DNA of 64,000 bases. Origin: Lachnospiraceae bacterium (GTDB lineage Bacteria; Bacillota_A; Clostridia; Lachnospirales; Lachnospiraceae). The stretch lies in the NCBI GenBank assembly GCA_900764695.1, contig CAAFOY010000039.1:11253-75252 (forward strand), in the 5' to 3' direction. A program made the translations under genes and the position numbers. The notes beneath the pieces were generated by a model that was not told where the DNA came from, made no database searches, and was given only the letters and a program-made list of their open reading frames with translations. Positions 19,129 to 26,982 of the stretch are shown piece by piece. The first letter of the stretch is position 1. The number at the start of each line of letters is the position of its first letter.

Positions 19129-20195
19129 GAAGAGTGATGAGGTGGTCGAGGTTGTTTAAATATGCAGAAATAATACGCTGTTCTTTCTTTGATGAAGGCA
19201 TTGATATTGTAACCTCATCAAAAAATGCTTTTGTATCAACATTCAATAATCCATGATTTCTGGCACCTTCTGCGCATATCATTGTAATATCGGAATACCA
19301 TTTAAGAGTATCAAAAAAGCATTCCAAATAATCTGATTCCACATCGTCTGATGTTATCCCGAAACATATATATAATGTCGATAAACATCCCTGTTCATAG
19401 GCATTTAGTCGTTTTATTGAACCATAATCAAATCCTTTAGAATAACTTTTGTTATACGCAAATTCCCCTTTTTTCAAAAGGTAATAATTTGACATGTCTT
19501 TTGCTGCGACAACCTTATTAAAAAAATCTCTTTGATCAATCAAGCCATATTGAGATGCTATTGTCAGTGGCAAATCGGATTCGTTATTTTTATTTTTTCT
19601 GGTGACTCTTTCACATAGGTGCCCCAACTTACGCTGTTCCCAAGTTATTAATTTATTATATATTATAAAATACTTACGCTGATGAAGAGTGATAAGGTTA
19701 TCAAGGTTATCTAATACTGATGATATTTTCTTCTGTTCTTCCATTCTTGGAATCAAAAATGCGAACGCGCCAACCTCTGTTGTGGATATACTTGCTTGAT
19801 TCACCGCAGGTTTTGCTATGATTCTAAACCAATCTCTGGTTGATTCCTTTTTGAGCAAATGAAGTAAAAAATGGGAATCTATTTCTTCATGTCTTGAACG
19901 TATATTTAGCAGGTTCATTCCATGATAAATTTCACCTAAATCCGCCGTATAGAGGGCTGTATTAGCAATATAAGGTAGACTATTTATATGGCTAAAAAGT
20001 ATATCCCCATCCACAAGTCTATAATTCTCATTTATCTCATCTGAGGAACCGAGTTTTTCAGTGTTTATGACACCGGAAGATATGCTTTCTATTCTTGTAA
20101 TCTTATATCTATGGTCTCGACTTCCATCAGCTTTGTATGTATAACCATTCTTAATACATGCTGTTACATCCGATAACTTACGCTGTTCCCAAGTA
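19112..20195 (-). pseudogene. hsdS: Silent hsdS cassette gene (two TRDs, no start)
   Basis: On the minus strand the frame is open from the WEQRKLSDV segment (~20193) to the stop at 19112, without a plausible start codon or RBS at its 5' end. An internal GTG at 20014 gives a 300-residue ORF. It holds two further TRDs. The first follows WEQRKLSDVTACIKNGYTY and ends at NLDNLITLHQRK. The second starts LITWEQRKLGHLCERV and ends NNLDHLITLHRRAL. It begins exactly at the recombination repeat, so it is a donor store rather than an expressed gene. With hsdS it gives four TRDs in total. Confidence 0.88.
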
Positions 20196-20290
20196 TTACA
20201 TATAAAAAAAGAGAATATAATGGTGTAATTTAATAAAAAACAAATTGAAAAAGATTATATTTTATAGGTCGATAAAGTAAAAAATAACGG

Positions 20291-20374
20291 AATCGAGTCC
20301 TGAAAAAGGGACAGTGAATATGAGAAAATAGAAGCATAAAAGGAAAAAGAAAAAAATTGCAGCTATAAAGGAGG
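20291..20374 (+). repeat. Leader repeat copy 2 (5' UTR of EF-hand-like gene)
   Basis: Nearly the same ~82-nt segment as 11627-11708, again ending in CTATAAAGGAGG directly before a start codon. The similarity stops at the RBS, and the downstream genes are unrelated. Confidence 0.85.
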
Positions 20375-20380
20375 CAAATT

Positions 20381-20620
20381 ATGGGATTTTGGAACGGAAA
20401 AGCGGATGGACCTTTAGATAAGATGTTTGACTTTAACAGAGACGGAAAATTAAATGCTTGGGAAAGAGCAATGGAACTGGGGTTATTAATGGATGATGAA
20501 GATGACTACCAGGATGAGGATGATGAATTTGATGATGACGACGATGAAGAAGATGAAGAAAGTGAAGAGCTGATGGAAGAAGATTGGGATTCGGATTACG
20601 ATGAAAGTGATGAGTGGTAG
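20381..20620 (+). CDS. Small acidic protein with one EF-hand-like loop
   Basis: 79 residues. The N-terminus MGFWNGKADGPLDK leads into DFNRDGKLNAWE, which fits a canonical 12-residue EF-hand calcium loop (D1, N3, D5, G6, L8, E12). The rest is almost entirely Asp and Glu. There is no signal peptide or membrane segment. The N-terminal 30 residues are shared with the protein at 21002, so this is a small paralogous family. Calcium binding is inferred from the loop; the role is unknown. Translation starts from the RBS of leader repeat copy 2. Confidence 0.75.
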   Translation: MGFWNGKADGPLDKMFDFNRDGKLNAWERAMELGLLMDDEDDYQDEDDEFDDDDDEEDEESEELMEEDWDSDYDESDEW

Positions 20621-20639
20621 AAGTAATTATAAAAATAAA

Positions 20640-20667
20640 TTGACATAACGTTATATATATATAATAA
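20640..20667 (+). promoter_or_regulatory. Promoter of the CRISPR-like unit
   Basis: Perfect TTGACA (20640-20645) followed by the AT-rich -10 region TATAATAA (20660-20667; TAATAA at 20662 gives 16-bp spacing). Transcription would begin at about 20673, right before the first repeat handle. Confidence 0.6.
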
Positions 20668-20767
20668 GATTGAGTTAATAATTTCTACTAATATGTAGAT
20701 TGAATGTAAATACCATAAGAGATTAACTGTTTGAATAACTTATAATTTCTACTAAAATATGGTAGAT
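20668..20767 (+). CRISPR. Orphan Cas12a-type (V-A) mini-array: two repeats, one 28-nt spacer
   Basis: Repeat 1 (20668-20700) ends AATTTCTACTAATATGTAGAT. Repeat 2 (20729-20767) starts GTTTGAATAACTTAT and ends with AATTTCTAC, a longer loop, then GGTAGAT. Both keep the TCTAC/GTAGA stem and the AATTTCTAC...GTAGAT ends that define Cas12a crRNA handles; their loops (6 and 9 nt) are longer than the usual 4-5. The intervening 28 nt (20701-20728) is a normal Cas12a spacer length. The upstream parts of the two repeats match only partly, so the array is degenerate. No cas genes lie in the window. It could be a relic, a minimal array served in trans, or a crRNA-like regulatory RNA. Confidence 0.6.
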
Positions 20768-20812
20768 AGAACCTTGTAGTTTCGAATAAATATAAAAATT
20801 GGTTGCAAAAGT

Positions 20813-20856
20813 AACTGCTAGTTTGCAAAAGTAGTAGCATAGAAAAACTAGCAGTT
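20813..20856 (+). other. Perfect 12-bp hairpin downstream of the mini-array
   Basis: AACTGCTAGTTT (20813-20824) and AAACTAGCAGTT (20845-20856) form a perfect stem with a 20-nt loop. There is no strong T-run, only TTTAAATT. It could end the array transcript or be a protein-binding palindrome. The remaining 20857-21001 shows only AT-rich sequence and the RBS GGAGG of the next gene. Confidence 0.5.
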
Positions 20857-21001
20857 TAAATTGCAATTAAATACTTTAAATATTCCCCTACAAGTCCCAT
20901 CTATTGGACACCAAATATGAGATAATTACCTCAATAAAACAAAAACATTCTTTTACCACACAATTTGTAAAATATTTATAACACATGATTGGAGGTTAAT
21001 T

Positions 21002-21859
21002 ATGGGAATTTGGAATGGAAAGGCAGATGGACCGTTAGACAAGTTTTTTGATTTTAATAAAGATGGTAAATTAAATACATTTGAAAGAGGTATGGAATAC
21101 CGCTTTATGAACGAAACAAGAAATCAGAATAGCCAGAGAAAACAGTATGGAGATTATGAAGATAGTAGTTCCAGATATCATAACAATGAGGAAAACAATG
21201 GCAGGACCTACAGCAAGAATAATGATAAGAGTAATAGCAACAACAATAAAGCTGACAACAATAATGACAAGAGTAATAGCAACAACAATAAAACTGACAA
21301 CAATGATGATAACCATGGCAAATACAATCGTGGAGGTGATTCAACCATGAAAAACAACAAATCAACTTCAGTTATAAAATTTATCATATTAATAGTAGCC
21401 ATATTTGGATTAATATACGGCTTTAAATCAATTTACACTAACATAAAAACATGCGCAGAGCCCGGTTGTAATTTTAATAAAGAAAAAGGATTTGATTATT
21501 GCTATCGTCATATGAAAGAGCATGGGCTTGATTATGATTTTTCTGATTTGGAAAATGATACAACAGAAAATGATGAAACCTACGAAGAAGAGACAACCCG
21601 TTATGACATCATAAATAATACTCAGAAACCAACTAGCAACAGCGACACATATGAAAGAGAGACAACAAGAAAAACTTATAATTATTCAAATAGCTCTAAA
21701 AAACATTATTATTATGATGACTCATACGACGATGGATATGATGATGTAATATCAGATGACGACTATGATTATGACCGCTATGATGAAGATGATGATTATG
21801 CAGATGGTGTTGATGATGCAATAGATGAAATGATGGAAGAGGGAGAAGGCGATTGGTAG
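21002..21859 (+). CDS. Membrane protein with N-terminal EF-hand-like loop and acidic tail
   Basis: 285 residues. The N-terminus MGIWNGKADGPLDK plus DFNKDGKLNTFE repeats the module of the 79-residue protein at 20381. An Asn/Lys/Ser-rich linker contains a 14-residue tandem repeat (42-bp DNA units 21218-21259 and 21260-21301). A single transmembrane helix lies at about 122-142, followed by a Cys/His cluster (CAEPGCNF...YCYRHM) that could bind zinc, and a long Asp/Tyr-rich C-terminus. With N-in topology the EF-hand-like loop is cytoplasmic, which argues against a simple surface calcium sensor. Function unknown. Confidence 0.75.
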   Translation: MGIWNGKADGPLDKFFDFNKDGKLNTFERGMEYRFMNETRNQNSQRKQYGDYEDSSSRYHNNEENNGRTYSKNNDKSNSNNNKADNNNDKSNSNNNKTDNNDDNHGKYNRGGDSTMKNNKSTSVIKFIILIVAIFGLIYGFKSIYTNIKTCAEPGCNFNKEKGFDYCYRHMKEHGLDYDFSDLENDTTENDETYEEETTRYDIINNTQKPTSNSDTYERETTRKTYNYSNSSKKHYYYDDSYDDGYDDVISDDDYDYDRYDEDDDYADGVDDAIDEMMEEGEGDW

Positions 21860-22028
21860 ATTTGAAGAAAGTGCTTAAGTTTTATTGAATTAAATCCCAA
21901 GTTTACCCGCTTAATATAGAAACACAAAGTGCTACAACAACACAAAAAATGTCATAAAATTTTGCCATAAAAATTCCATAAAATCTTTGCAAATAAATTT
22001 CAAATCTATTCCCTCAACACCCATTTTA

Positions 22029-22133
22029 TGCTATAATACTAGTAAGAAATCGAGACAGGCTAGGACGGTGGCTTGCTCATATGGAAACTCAGGATTGCAT
22101 TGACGAAGGTATGTAATTCTGGGTTTCTTTTTT
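22029..22133 (+). promoter_or_regulatory. Two-hairpin leader with terminator upstream of MATE gene (riboswitch/attenuator candidate)
   Basis: An extended -10 (TGCTATAAT, 22029-22037) starts a leader with two hairpins. Hairpin 1 (22052-22078) pairs GAG plus CAGGCTA with TGGCTTG plus CTC around GGACGG. Hairpin 2 (22084-22127) is a 17-bp stem with G-T wobbles around TGACGAAGGT, followed by six T residues, so it is a terminator. Both loops contain an ACGR sequence, as guanidine-II (mini-ykkC) hairpin loops do, but stem lengths and loop sizes do not fit that class well. Ligand unknown. Confidence 0.5.
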
Positions 22134-22215
22134 GACAAAATTTATTAAAAAATTACGGAAAATGGAGTAAGGTCGCAACTTAAATAGTAAATAATTGTGA
22201 CCGTAAGTTTTGCAT

Positions 22216-23568
22216 ATGGATTTGACGCAGGGAAATATAACAGGAAAATTAATTAAATTTGCATTGCCACTTATGTTAGGAAATATACTCCAGCAATGCT
22301 ATAATATCGCAGACACATTGATTGTAGGAAGATTTGTAGGAAAAGATGCTCTTGCCGCGGTAGGGGCATCTTATACATTGATGATTTTCTTAACATCAAT
22401 AATATTAGGGTTAAGTATGGGAGCCGGTGCTTTTATATCTATGGAATTTGGAAAGAAAGATTATGACCGGATGAAAAATGGAATCGTGATTGCATTTGCG
22501 TTAATAGGTGGCATCACTTTATTAATAACTTTTGCTTTTTTTGCAGGAATTAATAATATAATTAGATTTTTACAGATTCCTAGCGAAATAACAAGACTTA
22601 CAAAACAATATCTGATTATTATTGGAATTGGAATAATTGCAACATTTTTTTACAATTTTTTTGGAAATGGGCTTAGAGCAATCGGAAATTCAGTAATGCC
22701 ACTGGTATTCCTTGGAGTTTCAGCGGTTCTTAATATTGTGCTGGACCTTATTTTTATAGTTAAATTCAATCTTGGAGTTGCCGGAACAGCTGAAGCTACC
22801 GTGATTTCACAGTATGTTTCAGGAATGGGAATAACCATCTATGCACTTTTAAAATCTACACATTTTAGAATTAAGCTCAAGCACTTAAAATTTGATATGA
22901 ATATTGTTAAGGAACTGGCAAATCTTTCTATATTAACAGCTTTGCAACAGTCGGTTATGAATTTTGGAATCTTACTTGTGCAGGGATTGGTAAATAGTTT
23001 CGGAACGGTAGTTATGGCGGCATTTGCGGCAGCAGTAAAAATAGATACTTTAGCATATTCACCGGTACAGGATTTTGGAAATGCAGTGTCGACTTTTGTT
23101 GCACAAAATTATGGGGCAGGTAAACAAAGCAGAATAAAGGAAGGCTGGAGACAGTCTATGATTGCAGCTTCAATTTTTTGCATTTCAGTAAGTGCAGTTG
23201 TATTTATATTTGCAGAAAAATTTATGGGACTTTTTGTGACTAATGGTGACGAAATCATAAAAGTGGGAGCAGGTTATCTTAGAATAGAAGGAACATTTTA
23301 TATAGGAATTGGGATTTTATTTTTGCTGTATGGATTTTACAGAGCAGTTGGAAAGCCGGAAATGTCATTGGTTCTTACAATCATTTCGTTAGGTACAAGA
23401 GTTGTGCTGGCGTATGCATTATCTTCAATTCCTCAGATTGGAGTTATTGGAATTTGGGCTTCGGTTCCTATCGGATGGGCTTTGGCTGATATGACAGGGC
23501 TTTTATATATGAAAAAATTACCACTGTTAAAAAGTAGATTTAGAAAGAAATATGACTTGCATATATGA
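22216..23568 (+). CDS. MATE family efflux transporter (1)
   Basis: About 450 residues and 12 predicted membrane helices. The start MDLTQGNITGKLIKFALPLM followed by GNILQQCYNIADTLIVGRFVG is typical of MATE/DinF-type Na+- or H+-coupled exporters. The ATG at 22216 is preferred over the TTG at 22210, but neither has a good Shine-Dalgarno site. Translation may therefore be weak or controlled by the leader. It lies behind a leader terminator (22029-22133). Substrate unknown. Confidence 0.9.
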   Translation: MDLTQGNITGKLIKFALPLMLGNILQQCYNIADTLIVGRFVGKDALAAVGASYTLMIFLTSIILGLSMGAGAFISMEFGKKDYDRMKNGIVIAFALIGGITLLITFAFFAGINNIIRFLQIPSEITRLTKQYLIIIGIGIIATFFYNFFGNGLRAIGNSVMPLVFLGVSAVLNIVLDLIFIVKFNLGVAGTAEATVISQYVSGMGITIYALLKSTHFRIKLKHLKFDMNIVKELANLSILTALQQSVMNFGILLVQGLVNSFGTVVMAAFAAAVKIDTLAYSPVQDFGNAVSTFVAQNYGAGKQSRIKEGWRQSMIAASIFCISVSAVVFIFAEKFMGLFVTNGDEIIKVGAGYLRIEGTFYIGIGILFLLYGFYRAVGKPEMSLVLTIISLGTRVVLAYALSSIPQIGVIGIWASVPIGWALADMTGLLYMKKLPLLKSRFRKKYDLHI

Positions 23569-23607
23569 AATATTATCGAAATATATGAAAAATAACCAAA
23601 AACTCAA

Positions 23608-23635
23608 TTGACAATTTGGCTATTTATACTATACT
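23608..23635 (+). promoter_or_regulatory. Sigma-A-type promoter of the small gene at 23671
   Basis: TTGACA (23608-23613), 16-bp spacer, TATACT (23630-23635). Confidence 0.65.
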
Positions 23636-23670
23636 TAGATTGTTGTAAGGGATTTAAGGGATAGATTCTA

Positions 23671-23868
23671 ATGCAATTATTGGTTGAGGTGAGAAAGGAT
23701 GGGAGTATGGCTAAAACACTTACGGAAAAATTTGAAAGCGAAAGAAAAGAATGCGTAACATCTGAAGATTTTTTAAGATTAATTAACAGATGGAGAAACA
23801 TTCAGGGAGAGAATGTAGTAGGAGTTGAGTACTCAAGAAAAGCAATGCAATGTCTGAAGAAATGTTAG
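23671..23868 (+). CDS. Small hypothetical protein
   Basis: 65 residues from the ATG at 23671 (AAGGGA upstream), or 53 from the ATG at 23707. The start is uncertain because both RBSs are weak. It is highly charged, with a predicted helix FLRLINRWRNIQGENVVG and a C-terminal CLKKC. It has its own good promoter and a downstream terminator (23956-23988), which supports a real gene. I recognise no family. Confidence 0.5.
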   Translation: MQLLVEVRKDGSMAKTLTEKFESERKECVTSEDFLRLINRWRNIQGENVVGVEYSRKAMQCLKKC

Positions 23869-23955
23869 TTTACATTTTTTGAGGCATTTAAACTACTAGT
23901 TGATATCGCGGAGAATATTAATATGTCGCTTAACATTACATAAAATGTTTAAAGT

Positions 23956-23988
23956 CATCTTATTATTGATAAATAAGAGGGCTTTTTT
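23956..23988 (+). terminator. Intrinsic terminator of the small gene
   Basis: CATCTTATT pairs with AATAAGAGG and is followed by GCTTTTTTT. Confidence 0.75.
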
Positions 23989-24046
23989 TATTGATATAAT
24001 TTGATAAAATAAAAGCATAGATTATAGCAGAGAAGGAGACGGGATA

Positions 24047-24340
24047 ATGATTAAACATTTTGTTATATTTACATTTGAAAAAGATTTTTTTAAAGAAGAA
24101 CATTACAAAGAATATTGTGAGGCATTTGACAAAATAAAGAATGCATTTGATGGAATAAAGGATGTAAAGATTCATAAAAATTGCGTGGACCGTCCGGCAA
24201 ATATGGACCTTATGATTGAGATGGATTTGGAAGACGAAAGCGTTCTTGGACAATATTTAAGTTATCCTGAGCATGTGAGAATGGGTGAAAAATATAATCC
24301 ACATGTAACAAATAGGGTTTCATTTGATTATAAAATGTAA
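24047..24340 (+). CDS. Dabb (stress-responsive alpha/beta barrel) domain protein
   Basis: 97 residues. The pattern MIKHFVIFTF at the start, a central NMDLMIEMDLEDE strand and YLSYPEHVRMGE near the end fits the dimeric alpha/beta-barrel Dabb family. GAAGGAGACGG precedes the ATG. The cellular role of bacterial Dabb proteins is generally not established, and none can be read from the neighbours. Confidence 0.8.
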   Translation: MIKHFVIFTFEKDFFKEEHYKEYCEAFDKIKNAFDGIKDVKIHKNCVDRPANMDLMIEMDLEDESVLGQYLSYPEHVRMGEKYNPHVTNRVSFDYKM

Positions 24341-24348
24341 TTTGATAT

Positions 24349-24507
24349 GTATCAGGCGGATATTTATTAAGAGCGAAAGAACGATGGAATATCAGCCATG
24401 AGTTTTTTAGCTGTATCAGGCGGATATTTATTAAGAGCGAAAGAACGATGGAATATCAGCTATGAGTTTTTTAGCTGTATCAGGCGGATATTTATTAAGA
24501 GCGAAAG
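24349..24507. repeat. 64-bp tandem repeat, 2.5 copies
   Basis: Units at 24349-24412, 24413-24476 and a partial 24477-24507 (31 bp). The two full copies differ at one base (C/T). It lies between the Dabb gene and dgt. A long ORF through it fuses to dgt, but dgt has its own RBS and start afterwards. It is likely variable in copy number. Confidence 0.95.
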
Positions 24508-24571
24508 TTATATTTATATCATGTGGGCAAAAATAATTGCCGGAAAATTATGGATTTTGATGGGAGGTAAA

Positions 24572-25807
24572 ATGGAGTTAAAGAAGGAACAGTCAAACGA
24601 AAATTTAAAATATGACCAGTTAAGTATAGAATTGCAGGAACGAATTAAAGACGACAGAAAGCAGGGGAAAATTAATCCTTACAGATGTAATGACGATATG
24701 GTAATTAGAAGAAATATGAATCACGACAAGCCTAATTTATGGCGACCGGCATTTGTGCGTGATATTGAGAAAATTATTCATTTGCCATATTACAATCGTT
24801 ATGCGGATAAAACGCAGGTGTTTTCATTTTACAGTAATGATGATATTACAAGAAGAGCTTTGCATGTTCAGCTTGTGTCAAGAATTGCGAGAAATATAGG
24901 CGCGGTGCTTGGACTTAATCTTGATTTAATTGAAGCCATTTCTTTGGGACACGATATTGGGCATACACCATTTGGCCACGCAGGCGAAAGATTTTTAAGC
25001 GAATTGCTTCAGAATGAAACCGGACGTTTTTTCAATCATAACGTACAGAGTGTAAGGGTTCTTGAAAATATGTTTGCAAGAAATGTCTCACTTCAGACTT
25101 TAGATGGAATTCTATGCCATAACGGTGAATTTGAGCAACAGGAATATCGTCCGCACTTTGGAAAAACATTTGCCAAATATGACAGGGAAGTAGAGGACAG
25201 TTATGTAATCGGTCACGATGCAATTTCACGTCTTGTACCGCTTACACTTGAGGCATGTGTGGTAAGAATATGTGATATTGTTGCATATCTTGGAAAGGAC
25301 AGACAGGATGCAAGAATTGCAAAAATAATCGACAAAAATTATCAGTTTAAGACTAATAAAATAGGTGCGGAAAATGCCGCAATAATTAATAATATGACTG
25401 TTGATATTTTGGAAAACAGCTACGGAAAAGATTACATATTGTTAAGCAAATCTGTATATAATGATTTGAAAACTGCAAAAAGAGAAAATTACGAAGTTAT
25501 ATATAACAACAAGAAACTTGAAGAGCAGTACAATGAAATTATTAAACCAATGTTTAAGGAAATGTATTATAAATTATTAGATGATGTTCACAACAAGCGC
25601 ACAGATTCAATAATTTACAAGCACCATATTAAGTTCATAAATGAAAATTTGCAGTACTACGAGCATAAAAATTATCTTGATGAAGAAGAAAATCAGATTG
25701 TTGTAGATTTCATTGCCAGCATGACTGACGATTATTTTATAGAGCTGCATAAATATTTGTTCCCTGACAGTAAATATAAAATAGAATACAAAAGCTATTT
25801 CCAGTAA
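24572..25807 (+). CDS. dgt: Deoxyguanosinetriphosphate triphosphohydrolase-like HD protein
   Basis: 411 residues from the ATG at 24572, chosen because GGGAGG lies 6 nt upstream; an in-frame extension to 24398 only translates the tandem repeat. Removes triphosphate from dNTPs, controlling dNTP pools. The HD metal site is visible: TRRALHVQLVSRIAR (first His) and GHDIGHTPFGHAGE. The N-terminal YRNRYADKTQVFSF-like region (written here YNRYADKTQVF) is typical of bacterial dGTPases, and the length fits. Confidence 0.9.
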   Translation: MELKKEQSNENLKYDQLSIELQERIKDDRKQGKINPYRCNDDMVIRRNMNHDKPNLWRPAFVRDIEKIIHLPYYNRYADKTQVFSFYSNDDITRRALHVQLVSRIARNIGAVLGLNLDLIEAISLGHDIGHTPFGHAGERFLSELLQNETGRFFNHNVQSVRVLENMFARNVSLQTLDGILCHNGEFEQQEYRPHFGKTFAKYDREVEDSYVIGHDAISRLVPLTLEACVVRICDIVAYLGKDRQDARIAKIIDKNYQFKTNKIGAENAAIINNMTVDILENSYGKDYILLSKSVYNDLKTAKRENYEVIYNNKKLEEQYNEIIKPMFKEMYYKLLDDVHNKRTDSIIYKHHIKFINENLQYYEHKNYLDEEENQIVVDFIASMTDDYFIELHKYLFPDSKYKIEYKSYFQ

Positions 25808-26019
25808 ACAAAAATTATTAAGAAAAAATTTACTTTTATTAGAAACACTGCTGTACTATAATGAAGAAGTTGTATGAAAAGATAATTAAAAAATATCTAC
25901 AGATTTATTTAGACTGATTTAAATAGAGAAAAAATTTTATTTAAGAAAAATACTTTCGTAAACTGTAGATATAAAATATTTTTTCGAATTAACAAGTAAA
26001 TAAAATTGGAGGACTTTAT

Positions 26020-26844
26020 ATGTTGGAGTTTATTGAATGGCTTAAAGTTGTTTTCCTTGGAATTGTTGAAGGAATTACGGAATGGCTTCCTATCAGCAGT
26101 ACAGGTCATATGCTTTTGGTAGATGAGTTTATCAAGTTAAATGTAAGTGATGCATTTAAGGAAATGTTTTTTGTAGTTATTCAGTTGGGAGCAATTTTAG
26201 CGGTTGTAGTAATTTTTTGGAATAAAATGTGGCCTTTCCAAATGCCAAAAGAATCTCAATCTATAATTAAAAAAGACAGATTCTCATTATGGTTTAAGGT
26301 AGTTGTTTCATGCATTCCGGGTGCAGTGGTTACACTGTTGTTTGATGATTATGTTGAAGCACATTTTCATACACCTGTAGTAATTGCAATTGCATTAATT
26401 TTCTATGGTATAGCATTTATCATTATTGAAAATAAAAACAAAAATAAAGTTGCAAGAATTAATACATTAGAAGAAATTAGTTATAAGGATGCATTTTTAA
26501 TTGGTGTATTTCAGGTGCTTTCAATTGTTCCCGGAACATCCCGTTCAGGCTCAACAATCATCGGTGGTTTGTTGATGGGAATATCAAGAGTTGCTATAGC
26601 GGAATTTACATTTTTTATGGCAGTGCCTGTAATGTTTGGCTTAAGTGCAATCAAAATAATAAAATTTGGATTTAACTTTACACATACTGAGCTTGCAATT
26701 CTCATATGGGGAATGGTAATAGCGTTCGCAGTATCAATCATTGTAATCAAATTTTTAATGAGCTACATAAAGAAACATGACTTTAAGGTATTTGGCTGGT
26801 ATAGAATCATATTGGGTATAATAGTGCTTGCATATTTTTTATAA
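26020..26844 (+). CDS. uppP: Undecaprenyl-diphosphatase
   Basis: 274 residues; GGAGG precedes the ATG. An integral membrane phosphatase that recycles the C55-PP lipid carrier for wall synthesis and can confer bacitracin resistance. Both active-site signatures are intact: [14 protein letters not shown] (about 17-30) and [10 protein letters not shown] (about 170-179). The upstream gap 25808-26019 is AT-rich, with no strong element. Confidence 0.96.
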   Translation: MLEFIEWLKVVFLGIVEGITEWLPISSTGHMLLVDEFIKLNVSDAFKEMFFVVIQLGAILAVVVIFWNKMWPFQMPKESQSIIKKDRFSLWFKVVVSCIPGAVVTLLFDDYVEAHFHTPVVIAIALIFYGIAFIIIENKNKNKVARINTLEEISYKDAFLIGVFQVLSIVPGTSRSGSTIIGGLLMGISRVAIAEFTFFMAVPVMFGLSAIKIIKFGFNFTHTELAILIWGMVIAFAVSIIVIKFLMSYIKKHDFKVFGWYRIILGIIVLAYFL

Positions 26845-26982
26845 AATATCTACATAGAAATATTTGTTTTATGATAAATTTTGCACTTTTGTCCTGAGAT
26901 TGAAAATGATTAGAAGTTAATGACTATAGATTTAAAGCATATTTAATGCCGGAGTCATAAATGGTTTATGGATAAAAGAATC

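Larger units (their letters stand above)
14368..19708. repeat. 3'-type recombination repeats of the hsdS inverton
   Basis: Core CCACCTCATCACTCTTCATC encodes HLITLHQ. A 39-bp segment is identical at 14368-14406 and 15022-15060 in hsdS. The last 28 bp of homology (15020-15047) is perfectly inverted at 19126-19153 at the end of the silent gene, and a diverged inverted copy starts at 19681. These are the second crossover sites bounding each TRD cassette. The span given covers the outermost copies. Confidence 0.9.
13881..20193. repeat. 5'-type recombination repeats of the hsdS inverton
   Basis: Core CTTGGGAACAGCGTAAGTT encodes WEQRK. Forward copies are at 13881-13903 (start of hsdS TRD1) and 14502-14520 (start of TRD2, one mismatch). 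Inverted copies are at 19622-19644 (23 bp perfect with 13881-13903) and 20175-20193 (19 bp perfect) in the silent gene. Inversion between any forward and inverted copy would swap TRDs in frame. The span given covers the outermost copies. Confidence 0.9.

Noticed and set aside
21241..21301. 42-bp repeats in the 21002 gene considered as possible CRISPR or regulatory repeats
   Set aside because: They are in frame and encode a 14-residue Asn/Ser/Lys linker repeat.
21071..21402. Several overlapping ORFs on both strands inside the EF-hand-like membrane protein gene
   Set aside because: They arise from the Asn-rich repetitive linker (AAT/AAC codons) read in other frames; no RBS.
22029..22133. Firm assignment of the MATE leader as a guanidine-II riboswitch
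   Set aside because: ACGR loops are present, but the second loop is 10 nt and the stems are too long; class left open.
24398..24571. N-terminal extension of dgt through the 64-bp tandem repeat
   Set aside because: The extension only translates the repeat and lacks an RBS; GGGAGG and ATG at 24572 fit the family start.
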